Origin: Bacteroidales bacterium
GTDB lineage: Bacteria > Bacteroidota > Bacteroidia > Bacteroidales > JAAYJT01
Assembly (NCBI GenBank): GCA_012522795.1
Contig: JAAYJT010000053.1
Span: 1-47,038, forward strand
Length of the DNA: 47,038 nucleotides
Reading direction: 5' to 3'
Both the position numbers and the translations under genes were made by a program. Positions within the stretch are counted from its first letter, which is position 1; the number at the start of each line of letters is the position of its first letter. The notes beneath the pieces were generated by a model. The model made no database searches and had not been told where the DNA came from. It was given only the letters and a program-made list of their open reading frames with translations. This document shows, one piece after another, positions 27,420 through 35,623 of the stretch.

Positions 27420-29585
27420 TCATTGCTGATTTGCCGGATACACCTCAACTCTTTTGTAATTATCAAGTTTATAAATCGTTAAACCTTTGTTTTCCAAACC
27501 GTTAACAGCAGTTGACTCAAAATCAAACATTAGCTGCAAACCTCTGTACTTATATGATGGCAAGCAGTCCATAAAATCATTGCCAAATTTATAAAGTGCA
27601 CTTAAAAAATACCAGCTTATGTCGAATGCAGCAAATGCAAACCGCTCAGGTATAGGTTCGGCATTAAATTTATTCCTGAAAGAAGTAATAAAATGTTTTA
27701 CCTGTTCAGAATCAAAATTTGTAAAATTATCAGAAATCAAATGTAAGCTCAGATTAACTATATGCTCACTCTCAAGTGAAAATTCTTTCCATTCTTCAAG
27801 TCCAAAGCAGGTAATATTATAGTTTGCCCTGATATCGTTAAGTTTCCTCACCAGATCTATTACAAAAACTTTGTCGTCAGAAAGTCCGATTACGACATTT
27901 TCCTTGTTTTTATCAAGTTTGCGGGTAATTCCTGCAATGCTGTCACGCAGATATATTACTTCCTGAACCGATTTGTTTTTCAATTCTTGTTTCAGGATAT
28001 TTGTAAATTCTAAGTTACTGTATGTAAACTGCCTGACAATAATAATATTATGCTCAGGAAGACTTTCATTAATGTAGCTGGCAACAAGCATTGCCTGAGC
28101 ATCCTTTGACGGCTGAGCCTTGATCGCGTAAGGATTGTTTTTTAGAAAATCATTTCTTAACGAAAGAGGATTTACAATGCTGATTTTATGTTCTCTGGCA
28201 AAACTTGCAACTCTTTCAAAACTTCCGGAATAAAGAGGTCCTATTATCAGGTCCATTTTTTTCAACTCGGGTTTTCTCATCACATCATCAAGACTATTTG
28301 GTGTATTGTTAACGTCATACACATATACCTCTGATCTAAAGCCAAGTTTACTCAAACTATCAATAGCCAGTAACGATCCAAAATAAAACTGCATAAATTC
28401 AAAAGAATTCTTTGATTCCGCTCCCAGAACATAGGATTCAGATTCAGATTCAGAATCATAATAATGATCATCATCGTAGGAATCAAGAAAGAAAGGGATC
28501 ATCAAAGCTATGTTGTAAACCTTTTCATCAGGATAAATAGAACTACAATCCATTGATCTGCTTTGCTCTAAAACCTCAATTTTAGGTTTAATAGGCACAG
28601 TAACTGGTTCTTCCTTTACTACTCTCCTTGTTGTAATAGTATATACAGGGATCTGAAGAACCTGATTTGCCTTAATACCTCCTGCAGCCTGAGGATTATA
28701 TTTGAGTATGTGGTCGTCGGGTACATTATATTTTTTTGAAAGGCTATACATTGTTTCACTACGACGAACACGATGATAAATATAGCTTACCGTGGTATCC
28801 TGAACCTCGGTATATTGTTTATTTACCTTTGGTTCCAGATGTTTGATCTTTAATGTTTGTCCTGCTTTGAGTCCGTTAGCCAATTCCGGATTCAATGCTT
28901 CAAGCTCTGCAATGCTTATTCCAAACCTTTGAGAAATGGAATAAAGTGTTTCTCCCTGCTTAACAGTGTAATATTCAGAATTGTCGTTTGAATATGATTT
29001 TTCAGTGCTCTGTTCATTTACCCTGGAAATTGTAATATTTCCAGTAGTTTCATTCGATCCGGCTGTAGTTTTAGCTATTGTTTCAGTACCAGATGCAGAA
29101 GTTCCCATTAAAGGTATTACCAATACCTGATCAACCTTCACAGTTTCAATGTTTTGATTTGCTTTTATCAAATCACTTACTGAAATATTATAAAGCCTTG
29201 CTATTCCGTACAATGTTTCACCTTTAAGAACTGTATGACTGACTCCGGGACTTTGAGTGCCAGAACTTTCTGACTTTGGCTGATGTACTTTTATGGCTGC
29301 CTGACTGCTGAATGGAATTCTGATAACATCCCCAGGTTTTATATCTCTCTTTAGCTCAGCATTATCCCTTATTATTTTCTCTGTACTAATATTGTAGACT
29401 TCAGAAATCGCCTGGAGGGTTTGCCCCTGCTGTACATAGTGGATGTAATACTTATTATCCCCTATTTTCTCAATTACTTCCGAGCGTTGTACAGATGTTG
29501 AAACCTGAGCAGGCGCGATCCATGGAAAAAAAACTATAAAAAGGAGAAGAAAAAAATTTTTCACTTTATCTGAATTATTTATCAA
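27420..29585 (-). CDS. LysM-repeat protein with periplasmic-binding-like domain
   Basis: 721 residues. A signal peptide (about 9-27) is followed by four LysM domains: about 46-92, 114-158, 203-247 and 265-312 (third: YYTVKQGETLYSISQRFGIS). LysM binds peptidoglycan. Residues about 345-721 resemble a type I periplasmic-binding fold (YNIALMIPFFLDSY, MDLIIGPLYSG, ISIVNPLS, FAAFDISWYFLSAL), as in amino-acid ABC binding proteins and in LpoA, an activator of penicillin-binding proteins. The combination suggests a wall-bound regulatory or sensing protein rather than a transporter; no permease is nearby. A Ser-Glu repeat (SESESES, from the hexanucleotide repeat at 28435) sits in the binding domain's first loop. 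Confidence 0.87.
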   Translation of the reverse strand: MINNSDKVKNFFLLLFIVFFPWIAPAQVSTSVQRSEVIEKIGDNKYYIHYVQQGQTLQAISEVYNISTEKIIRDNAELKRDIKPGDVIRIPFSSQAAIKVHQPKSESSGTQSPGVSHTVLKGETLYGIARLYNISVSDLIKANQNIETVKVDQVLVIPLMGTSASGTETIAKTTAGSNETTGNITISRVNEQSTEKSYSNDNSEYYTVKQGETLYSISQRFGISIAELEALNPELANGLKAGQTLKIKHLEPKVNKQYTEVQDTTVSYIYHRVRRSETMYSLSKKYNVPDDHILKYNPQAAGGIKANQVLQIPVYTITTRRVVKEEPVTVPIKPKIEVLEQSRSMDCSSIYPDEKVYNIALMIPFFLDSYDDDHYYDSESESESYVLGAESKNSFEFMQFYFGSLLAIDSLSKLGFRSEVYVYDVNNTPNSLDDVMRKPELKKMDLIIGPLYSGSFERVASFAREHKISIVNPLSLRNDFLKNNPYAIKAQPSKDAQAMLVASYINESLPEHNIIIVRQFTYSNLEFTNILKQELKNKSVQEVIYLRDSIAGITRKLDKNKENVVIGLSDDKVFVIDLVRKLNDIRANYNITCFGLEEWKEFSLESEHIVNLSLHLISDNFTNFDSEQVKHFITSFRNKFNAEPIPERFAFAAFDISWYFLSALYKFGNDFMDCLPSYKYRGLQLMFDFESTAVNGLENKGLTIYKLDNYKRVEVYPANQQ
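28435..28458. repeat. In-frame hexanucleotide repeat (GATTCA) x4
   Basis: Three perfect copies of GATTCA (28435-28452) and one with a single change (GAATCA, 28453-28458) encode alternating Ser-Glu in the LysM protein. Loss or gain of a unit would keep the reading frame. Confidence 0.8.
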
Positions 29586-29694
29586 GTATTCAATTAACGA
29601 TAGTTTATTGAAAATAATACTGCAAACTTTTAATCACAAAGATTTTATAATCTGAAACCACAACATATTTCCAAAATCTTTTTTTATTTCTCAG

Positions 29695-29702
29695 CAAATA
29701 TA
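29695..29702 (-). promoter_or_regulatory. Candidate promoter of the LysM protein gene
   Basis: The minus strand reads TATATTTG, matching TAnnTTTG. It would give a leader of about 100 bases and would let the gene be expressed apart from guaA upstream. Confidence 0.35.
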
Positions 29703-29707
29703 AAATT

Positions 29708-31237
29708 TTATTCCCATTCAATAGTAGCCGGTGGTTTGGAGCTAATATCATAAACCACACGGTTCAGACCCTTAACCTCCTTTAATATTCTGTTTGATAT
29801 TAATTCAAGCAAATCATAGGGCAGGTGAATCCATTGGGCAGTCATCCCGTCAACAGAGCCAACAGCCCTGAGAGCAACAACATAATCATAGGTACGTTCG
29901 CTTCCGGTACTTCCTACCGATCTTACGGGTAACAAAACAGCTCCTGCCTGCCACACCTTATCATACCAATTTTGCTCTTTAAGGGTCTCAATAAAAATAA
30001 AATCAGCTTCCTGAACAATAGATACTTTTTTTGCCGTTACTTCACCCAGGATTCTGATAGCCAGTCCAGGTCCAGGAAAAGGATGACGATTAATCAATAA
30101 AGGACTGATACCCAATTCATAACCAACCTCTCTTACTTCATCTTTAAAAAGTGATTTCAGGGGTTCTATGATTTTGAGTTTCATAAAATCAGGAAGCCCC
30201 CCAACATTATGGTGTGACTTTACGGATACAGAACCGCCTTTTACAGGCATTGACTCAATAACATCGGGGTATATAGTTCCCTGGGCAAGCCAGTGAGCAT
30301 CAGGGATATTATGAGCTGCATCATCAAAAACCTCAATAAAAGTTTTGCCAACAGCCTTGCGTTTTTGTTCAGGATCGCTGATCCCATGCAAAGCTTTAAG
30401 GAACCTTGCCGAAGCATCAACTCCATTTACATTTAATCCAAGGTCTTTATAAGTATCTAATACAGTTGTAAACTCATTCTTACGTAATAATCCATTGTTT
30501 ACAAAAACACAATTTAATTGTTTTCCTATCGCTTTATGCATTAAAACAGCAGTAACTGACGAATCAACCCCACCTGAAAGACCCAATACAACATTATCTG
30601 ACCCGATCGTATTCTTTATTTCTTTAATTGCCGACTCTATATATGAAGCCGGAGTCCATAACGGTTCACATTTACATATATCAAATACAAAATTCTTCAA
30701 TAAAACTGAACCTTCATCTTTAGCGTAGTCATCAGGATGGAACAAAACACCGTATATCTTGCTGCCTTTGATCTGAAAACCAGCATTTTGCCTATCATTG
30801 GCAGCAGCAATTATATCTATCAACTTGTCAGAGATCATTATATCATCACTAACCGACATTGTAACCTGTTGACCGGATTGTATTCCCTTCATTAGTGGAT
30901 TGTTGTCGGCAATAAACGAAAGTTCAGTACTAACATATTCCTTTCTTCCTGAAGAGCTCAAGTCCATACTCATTTTTTTTGCAATATATTGCGCACCATA
31001 ACCAATGCCAAGCACCGGAATATCATGGTTCAAAAAACCAAACTCCGGATTTGGAGCATCAGAATCAAATACTGAATCCAAGCCTCCTGAAAATATAATG
31101 CCTTTAACTGACTCAAAATCAACAGGGATCTTTGTGTAGGGATAAATTTCACAATACACCTTCAATTTGCGTATGGAGCGGGCAATAAGGCGGGTATACT
31201 CCGAACCAAAATCAATGATGAGAATTTTTTGTTCCAT
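29708..31237 (-). CDS. guaA: GMP synthase homologue with degenerate glutaminase domain
   Basis: 509 residues, colinear with GuaA, which aminates XMP to GMP. The synthetase half looks intact: ATP-pyrophosphatase loop VLGLSGGVDSSV, LAQGTIYPDVIES, KSHHNVGGLP, RHPFPGPGLA and the C-terminal DISSKPPATIEWE. The class I glutaminase half is damaged at every catalytic site. The nucleophile Cys of GICYGAQ is Gly79 (GIGYGAQ, codon GGT at 31001-31003). The Glu of FHPE is Asp169 (His167 is kept). The conserved MSHGD is MSVSD, and SGGP/SGSP is SGGL. It therefore probably uses free ammonia, gets ammonia from elsewhere, or has a changed role. The reading frame is open, so it is not an obvious pseudogene. A second, normal guaA elsewhere is possible. 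Confidence 0.9.
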   Translation of the reverse strand: MEQKILIIDFGSEYTRLIARSIRKLKVYCEIYPYTKIPVDFESVKGIIFSGGLDSVFDSDAPNPEFGFLNHDIPVLGIGYGAQYIAKKMSMDLSSSGRKEYVSTELSFIADNNPLMKGIQSGQQVTMSVSDDIMISDKLIDIIAAANDRQNAGFQIKGSKIYGVLFHPDDYAKDEGSVLLKNFVFDICKCEPLWTPASYIESAIKEIKNTIGSDNVVLGLSGGVDSSVTAVLMHKAIGKQLNCVFVNNGLLRKNEFTTVLDTYKDLGLNVNGVDASARFLKALHGISDPEQKRKAVGKTFIEVFDDAAHNIPDAHWLAQGTIYPDVIESMPVKGGSVSVKSHHNVGGLPDFMKLKIIEPLKSLFKDEVREVGYELGISPLLINRHPFPGPGLAIRILGEVTAKKVSIVQEADFIFIETLKEQNWYDKVWQAGAVLLPVRSVGSTGSERTYDYVVALRAVGSVDGMTAQWIHLPYDLLELISNRILKEVKGLNRVVYDISSKPPATIEWE

Positions 31238-31355
31238 GATTCAATGTTATGGATTTGAAAAACTAACCGGCAAAACAACATGCGAATATAGAGATAAATA
31301 TTAAAGCATCAATAAAATATGTCAGCCAATCAATGCCAATAGATTAGTACACCGA

Positions 31356-31363
31356 CAAAATTA
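31356..31363 (-). promoter_or_regulatory. Candidate guaA promoter (-7 element)
   Basis: The minus strand reads TAATTTTG, matching TAnnTTTG, about 120 bases before the guaA ATG. No -33 TTG at the standard spacing. Confidence 0.3.
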
Positions 31364-31490
31364 TTCATAAATTCAAATCTGTAAAAAAAGTGTAACGCAA
31401 TATCGAAAGTTATACTCAGGAATTAATTTGTATTGTTTCAAAACAAAGCCTTTTAAAATCAGTTTAATAAATAAACGTTATTAAGTTTTC

Positions 31491-31498
31491 TATTTTTG
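31491..31498 (+). promoter_or_regulatory. Candidate rseC promoter (-7 element)
   Basis: TATTTTTG matches TAnnTTTG about 100 bases before the rseC ATG. Confidence 0.35.
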
Positions 31499-31597
31499 CA
31501 TGACGATATTACGTTTGTAAACTTAGTTTTTTAAATATCTTCGACCAATGAAACAGCCCGTAAAACAGTACGATTACACATTTATCACAAACTGAAA

Positions 31598-32014
31598 ATG
31601 AAGTCTGATACTAATATTTGCCATAACGGGATAGTAGTGGAATCAAACAATGAAAAAACTTTGGTTAAGATTCTTTCTTTGTCGGCATGTGCATCATGTT
31701 ATGCCAAAGGTATGTGTAATCTCAGCGAAGTTGAAGAAAAAATAATAGAAGTAAGTAATAAGGGTAACAAGCAATTTAATGCCGGCGAGGAGGTTACTAT
31801 AATCATGAAACAATCTCAAGGCAACAAGGCTTTGCTTTTAAGTTATCTGATCCCTTTTTTGATAGTGTTACTCACTCTGTTTGTTGCAGGCTATCTTTCT
31901 GATAGTGAAGCTGTTATTGGCTTATCCGCATTAATTATACTTGCAGTTTATTACCTTGTTTTATACTCTTTTAGAAACCAAATAAAACATTCTTTCGATT
32001 TTGAAATTGAGTAA
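31598..32014 (+). CDS. rseC: RseC/SoxR-reducing-system family membrane protein
   Basis: 138 residues. The N-terminal beta domain carries the family's four-cysteine type motif, here CASCYAKGMCNL (Cys31, 34, 40 by eye), and two adjacent transmembrane helices follow (about 77-96 and 102-120). RseC proteins accompany Rnf complexes and, in E. coli, the SoxR-reducing system, so a role in Rnf assembly or reduction is likely. In Bacteroidota the gene usually directly precedes rnfB; here it stands alone about 9 kb upstream of the rnf operon, on the same strand. Confidence 0.88.
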   Translation: MKSDTNICHNGIVVESNNEKTLVKILSLSACASCYAKGMCNLSEVEEKIIEVSNKGNKQFNAGEEVTIIMKQSQGNKALLLSYLIPFLIVLLTLFVAGYLSDSEAVIGLSALIILAVYYLVLYSFRNQIKHSFDFEIE

Positions 32015-32180
32015 GTTCTGATTTTGCAGAAGTAATTCTTCAAAAACAATTATAGAAACAATTAAAATTACTCTTACGTGAACTTAATCCGAAGTTAACC
32101 ATTAATATTGATGGAAATTAATAGTTCTTTATCAAAGCCCATCTTAGCAATTAGCTAATATTCAAACACTTATCAAATAT

Positions 32181-33713
32181 TTAACGGTTATAATAATCAG
32201 ATTTCACAAATTCTTTTTCCAGATCTGATATTATTTGCGTTGGGTTTGTAAGCGGCATACCGTTATTGTACAAGCCATAATCCAGAAGATTAGCCTTCTT
32301 CAATCTTGCAAAATTCGGCAGTTTTGTTCTGTTGGTGGTTTCAATATGATTTCCGTTTTTATCAACAATTATGACCTTTGGAAGGAAGACTCCTTTTCTG
32401 CCAATAAACTTATCCATGATTATCTGAGCTTCTTCAAACTCCTCTCTGGTTGATCTTCCCAATGACTCGTATTTATAAATTGTTTTACCATCCCATGTTG
32501 ATACCATTGCATAACTTTCAGAAATTCTTTCATCAATATTGCTTCTATTATTTAAAGTATCATGTCCTGATGGCATTAACAGCACTTTTCCGCCTCCCCC
32601 TTCAATATTTGCTGCATATCGCGGCATTGTTATACCCGAGATCCAGCCCTGCAAATGTTTAATAAATATTTCACCTATCTGAACCGGCACAATGAAATGA
32701 ACAATACCTTTCTCCTTATGGCATTGCAGTAAATAATAAGGATGTATTCCAATCCAGAACATTCTGCGAAATGTTTCAGCTAAAGTCTTATAATTATCAT
32801 TTACATGATTCATTAAAACAGTCTGATTTCTTACGGTAAATCCATATTTAAGGATTTTCTTTACAGCGTTTGCCAGATCCTGGGTTATTTCATGATAATG
32901 GTTTACATGGGTCATGAAATAAACAAATTTATCAAGGCCGGTTGAATATTTATTGGCTGAAATCCGTATTAATTCTAGTAATTCGTCAGTGATACGCATG
33001 GGAAGTACAACCGGAACACGTGTTGCAATTCGTATCACGCGCAAATGTTCTATCTTGCTTAATTCTTCGAGAACATATTTCAATCGTTCCTTACTTATCA
33101 TTAAAGCATCGCCACCCGTAACCAGTACCTCATTAATATTTTTATTGAAACCAATGTAAAACAAACCTTTGTCTATTTCATTACGGTTTACTTCTACTGT
33201 TCCGTCAAGAGATTTTGTTCTTTGACAATGAACACAATATGAAGCACAACTTGTGTTTTGCGCCACAAAAAGCGCCACACGGTTTGGGTAGCGCTGATAT
33301 GCAGCTCCGTAACTTCTTGAGTCTTCACTCATTGAACCTTCAACGCCAGTATCAGGAAATAATAAATTGGCAGGAGTAGGCACACTCTGCCAAAAAATAG
33401 GATCGAGCCGGTTGGCAGCTTTTTCGCCATTCAGCATCTTAGGATGAAACGGATCAAAAGGCATTAAAGAAGCGTAGTAAGGTGTAATCCTGAAAGGCTC
33501 TTTTCCCTCGCTTTTCAAAGTATCAATGGTTCGCTTGATTTCTTTTTTCTGATGATCGTTTAATCTGATCACCTGTTCCAACTGGTCAACACTGCGGATC
33601 GTATTACGTAATTGCCAGTTTGGATCAGCCCACTGATCTTCTGTAACATTTTCCCATGCTTTGATAGTATTGAATTTTCTTGGTTCATATAATACATTAT
33701 TATCTTTAATCAT
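32181..33713 (-). CDS. KamA-family radical SAM 2,3-aminomutase, probably not lysine-specific
   Basis: 510 residues, longer than the ~416 of clostridial lysine 2,3-aminomutase. The radical SAM cluster motif is C156-x3-C160-x2-C163 (CASYCVHC). The PLP lysine is Lys376 in GGGGK. In lysine 2,3-aminomutase, Asp293 and Asp330 hold the substrate's epsilon-amino group; the aligned residues here are His332 and Asn369. As I recall, glutamate 2,3-aminomutase has Lys and Asn at these places, so glutamate (giving beta-glutamate, an osmolyte) is a better guess than lysine. No other lysine-fermentation genes (kamDE, kdd, kce, kal) are nearby. A long leader precedes the gene. Confidence 0.88.
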   Translation of the reverse strand: MIKDNNVLYEPRKFNTIKAWENVTEDQWADPNWQLRNTIRSVDQLEQVIRLNDHQKKEIKRTIDTLKSEGKEPFRITPYYASLMPFDPFHPKMLNGEKAANRLDPIFWQSVPTPANLLFPDTGVEGSMSEDSRSYGAAYQRYPNRVALFVAQNTSCASYCVHCQRTKSLDGTVEVNRNEIDKGLFYIGFNKNINEVLVTGGDALMISKERLKYVLEELSKIEHLRVIRIATRVPVVLPMRITDELLELIRISANKYSTGLDKFVYFMTHVNHYHEITQDLANAVKKILKYGFTVRNQTVLMNHVNDNYKTLAETFRRMFWIGIHPYYLLQCHKEKGIVHFIVPVQIGEIFIKHLQGWISGITMPRYAANIEGGGGKVLLMPSGHDTLNNRSNIDERISESYAMVSTWDGKTIYKYESLGRSTREEFEEAQIIMDKFIGRKGVFLPKVIIVDKNGNHIETTNRTKLPNFARLKKANLLDYGLYNNGMPLTNPTQIISDLEKEFVKSDYYNR

Positions 33714-33908
33714 GACAATTTAAGTTTTTTATTAAAATCAATTATGCCGGCAGCAACCGTAGTGCAAGAAAGGTTTTCAATAAGCTCCACCTGATACTAC
33801 ACAACCGAGCAAAGCAGAAAAGCTTTAAACCAGACAACTCAATTAAAAAGATGGCAATAATTAATTAAAGCGTTGCTGCTTAGAGTTTGGAGAGTATGAT
33901 CGTAGTAA
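33714..33908 (-). promoter_or_regulatory. Long, foldable 5' leader of the kamA-family gene
   Basis: From the -7 match at 33916 the transcript would carry about 195 untranslated bases. The part at about 33745-33805 can fold: GUAGU pairs with ACUAC around an inner AGGU/ACCU stem, and a CGG-UUGCUG-CCG hairpin follows. No AUG occurs in the leader, so a leader peptide with an AUG start is excluded. It contains SAM-I-like words (AUCA, GGUGGAG, GAAAACC) but lacks the rest of that fold. A cis-regulatory RNA is possible and unproven. Confidence 0.35.
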
Positions 33909-34131
33909 ATCAATGCAAAGATACGAATTTTAATTAAAAATTCTTTTTTAAAAGTAGGGATAATCGTTGCAATCCAACAGAAGCCCTGATAATCAGACAA
34001 AAAACATGCCTTGACAAACACCTATACCTTCATTACATTGGATGGCTCTAAAAACAACCTCTTTCTGGTAATCAGGATACAGAACAGGATAAGCAAACGA
34101 ATAATAGCGACAGTATTAGGCGACCCTCAGA
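33909..34131. other. Rest of the intergenic gap, nothing clear
   Basis: Between the kamA-family promoter and the decarboxylase stop (the gene-free stretch is 33714-34131). It is AT-rich with no recognisable tRNA, terminator or convincing ORF; a 60-codon frame here has no coding character. Confidence 0.45.
33916..33923 (-). promoter_or_regulatory. Candidate promoter of the kamA-family gene
   Basis: The minus strand reads TATCTTTG, a strong match to TAnnTTTG. A -33 TTG is not seen at 19-21 bases. Confidence 0.5.
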
Positions 34132-35559
34132 TCATTTAACTTTTGCCAGGCATCTGCTTATCATAGAAACTGCCTTGTCAACAGTTTCTTTTTTGGTTCT
34201 GAAAACCAAAATCGCAATTCTGATAACAAATTGCCCGTTTATAATTGAAGAACTTAGATAAACATCCCCATCCGCATGAATCTCTTTCATAAGCTGCTTG
34301 TTTTTCTCATTTGAATCTGTTTCAAAAGGATACCAGAAATAGCTTACTGAAAGATCAGGCTCAGGACCTAGCTTGAATCCAAGTTCGCTAAGCTTGTTCC
34401 TAAAATATTTTACCAGCAGGAGTTTTTCTTCAAGGCAGGCTACAAAAGGTTCAACACCATGGATCTGCAAAGGCAGCCATACGCGAAGGCCTCTGAAATG
34501 CTTGGTTAGTTCAGGAGATACATTTGAAGGGCTTTGTATCATTTCCTCCATATTGGCATCTTGCATATAATTTGCAAAGTAATGATTTGAATGGAGTACA
34601 GAGGCTTTGTCTTTTACAAGCACTGCCCCTACACCATATGGCAGGAACATTCCTTTATGAGGATCTACGATTATTGAATCAGCCCTTTCAATACCTTTGA
34701 ACAAATCTTTTTTTGAGGTCAGAATAAAAAACCCTCCATAAGCAGCATCAACATGGAACCAGAGTTTGTTGGCTTCAGCTATATCAGCGATCCTGTCCAG
34801 AGGATCAACAGCGCCGGTATCAGTAGTGCCTGCGGTTCCAACTACGAGAAAAGGATTTAATTCGTCAACAATATCCTTTTCAATATACTCTAAAAGCTTA
34901 TCTGCCCGCATTCGGTGGTGTTCATCCATTGGAACATAACGAATAATAATATCCTCCAGACCAATTATGCGTAACGCCTTAAGTGCCGAATGATGGATCT
35001 GTTCAGTAAGATATACAACGCTTTTGGAGATGAGTTCGTTTTTTATTCTGTGCTTGTCTCTGGCTGCTGTAAAAGCAATCAGCATTGAAATAGAACCGCC
35101 CGAGGTGAGATTGCCAACTGAAGTTTCAGGAAAAGAAAATACCGATTTCAGCCAGTTGATAACCTGATTTTCAATTTCAGCTGCTCCCGGAGAAGCATAA
35201 TATACACTTGCATAAGGATTTGTAGTGGCTGCAATAAAATCAGCGAGTGCTGAAACAAACAAACCCCCTGCGGGAATATAACCCATATGTTTTCCTGAAG
35301 CAGCATTGATGCCGGTTTCTACAACTTCCCGCCTGTACAGATCCAATAGTTCGGGTAATATTCTTTTTTTATTGTTTATTTCAAGATAATGCGCTTTTCT
35401 TTCATGAAAAACCTTCTTTTCATCCAGTCCTGAAATAAAACTATTGATAAATTCAGTGGTATTTTCTATTAATTCCACTCTTTCTGTTTCGGGAACTTCT
35501 AATTTACTGCTTATCTGATTTAATTGTATGAGTTTTGAAATAAGCTCTTCCTGATTCAT
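34132..35559 (-). CDS. Group II PLP-dependent amino acid decarboxylase
   Basis: 475 residues of the aromatic-L-amino-acid/glutamate/tyrosine decarboxylase family. The PLP-binding lysine is Lys302 in DPHKGMF, Asp271 (HVDAAYGG) contacts the pyridine nitrogen and His190 (TEQIHHS) stacks on the ring. TSGGSISMLIAF near 152-163 and GTAGTTDTGAVD near 241-252 are family signatures. Substrates of the family range over DOPA, tyrosine, tryptophan, glutamate and diaminobutyrate; the sequence alone does not decide. A neighbouring DODA-type enzyme makes an aromatic or catechol substrate attractive. It is the last gene of the minus-strand cluster, 64 bases after the AhpD-like gene. Confidence 0.92.
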   Translation of the reverse strand: MNQEELISKLIQLNQISSKLEVPETERVELIENTTEFINSFISGLDEKKVFHERKAHYLEINNKKRILPELLDLYRREVVETGINAASGKHMGYIPAGGLFVSALADFIAATTNPYASVYYASPGAAEIENQVINWLKSVFSFPETSVGNLTSGGSISMLIAFTAARDKHRIKNELISKSVVYLTEQIHHSALKALRIIGLEDIIIRYVPMDEHHRMRADKLLEYIEKDIVDELNPFLVVGTAGTTDTGAVDPLDRIADIAEANKLWFHVDAAYGGFFILTSKKDLFKGIERADSIIVDPHKGMFLPYGVGAVLVKDKASVLHSNHYFANYMQDANMEEMIQSPSNVSPELTKHFRGLRVWLPLQIHGVEPFVACLEEKLLLVKYFRNKLSELGFKLGPEPDLSVSYFWYPFETDSNEKNKQLMKEIHADGDVYLSSSIINGQFVIRIAILVFRTKKETVDKAVSMISRCLAKVK

Positions 35560-35623
35560 AAAAGTTTTTTTTAAGTCAAATATGGTTCAGTAGTTTATCT
35601 TCCTAATGAAAAATGATTGATTT

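Larger units (their letters stand above)
31238..31597. other. Divergent intergenic region guaA/rseC
   Basis: This 360-base AT-rich gap holds the divergent -7 matches at 31356 and 31491. No tRNA, purine riboswitch or terminator is recognisable, and no convincing small ORF. Confidence 0.5.

Noticed and set aside
29708-31237. guaA as a pseudogene
   Set aside because: The frame is complete, the synthetase motifs are intact, and changes are limited to the glutaminase sites, which suggests selection for a changed protein rather than decay.
32181-33713. Lysine fermentation locus
   Set aside because: None of the partner genes kamDE, kdd, kce or kal are nearby, and the lysine-binding aspartates are replaced.
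33740-33805. SAM-I riboswitch in the KamA-family leader
   Set aside because: Short words such as GGUGGAG and GAAAACC are present, but the GGCAACC strand, the P4 element and the closing P1 helix are not; only an undefined structured leader is claimed.
33839-34021. 60-codon minus-strand frame in the gap before the KamA-family gene
   Set aside because: It overlaps the promoter match at 33916, has no resemblance to a known protein and shows no ribosome binding site.
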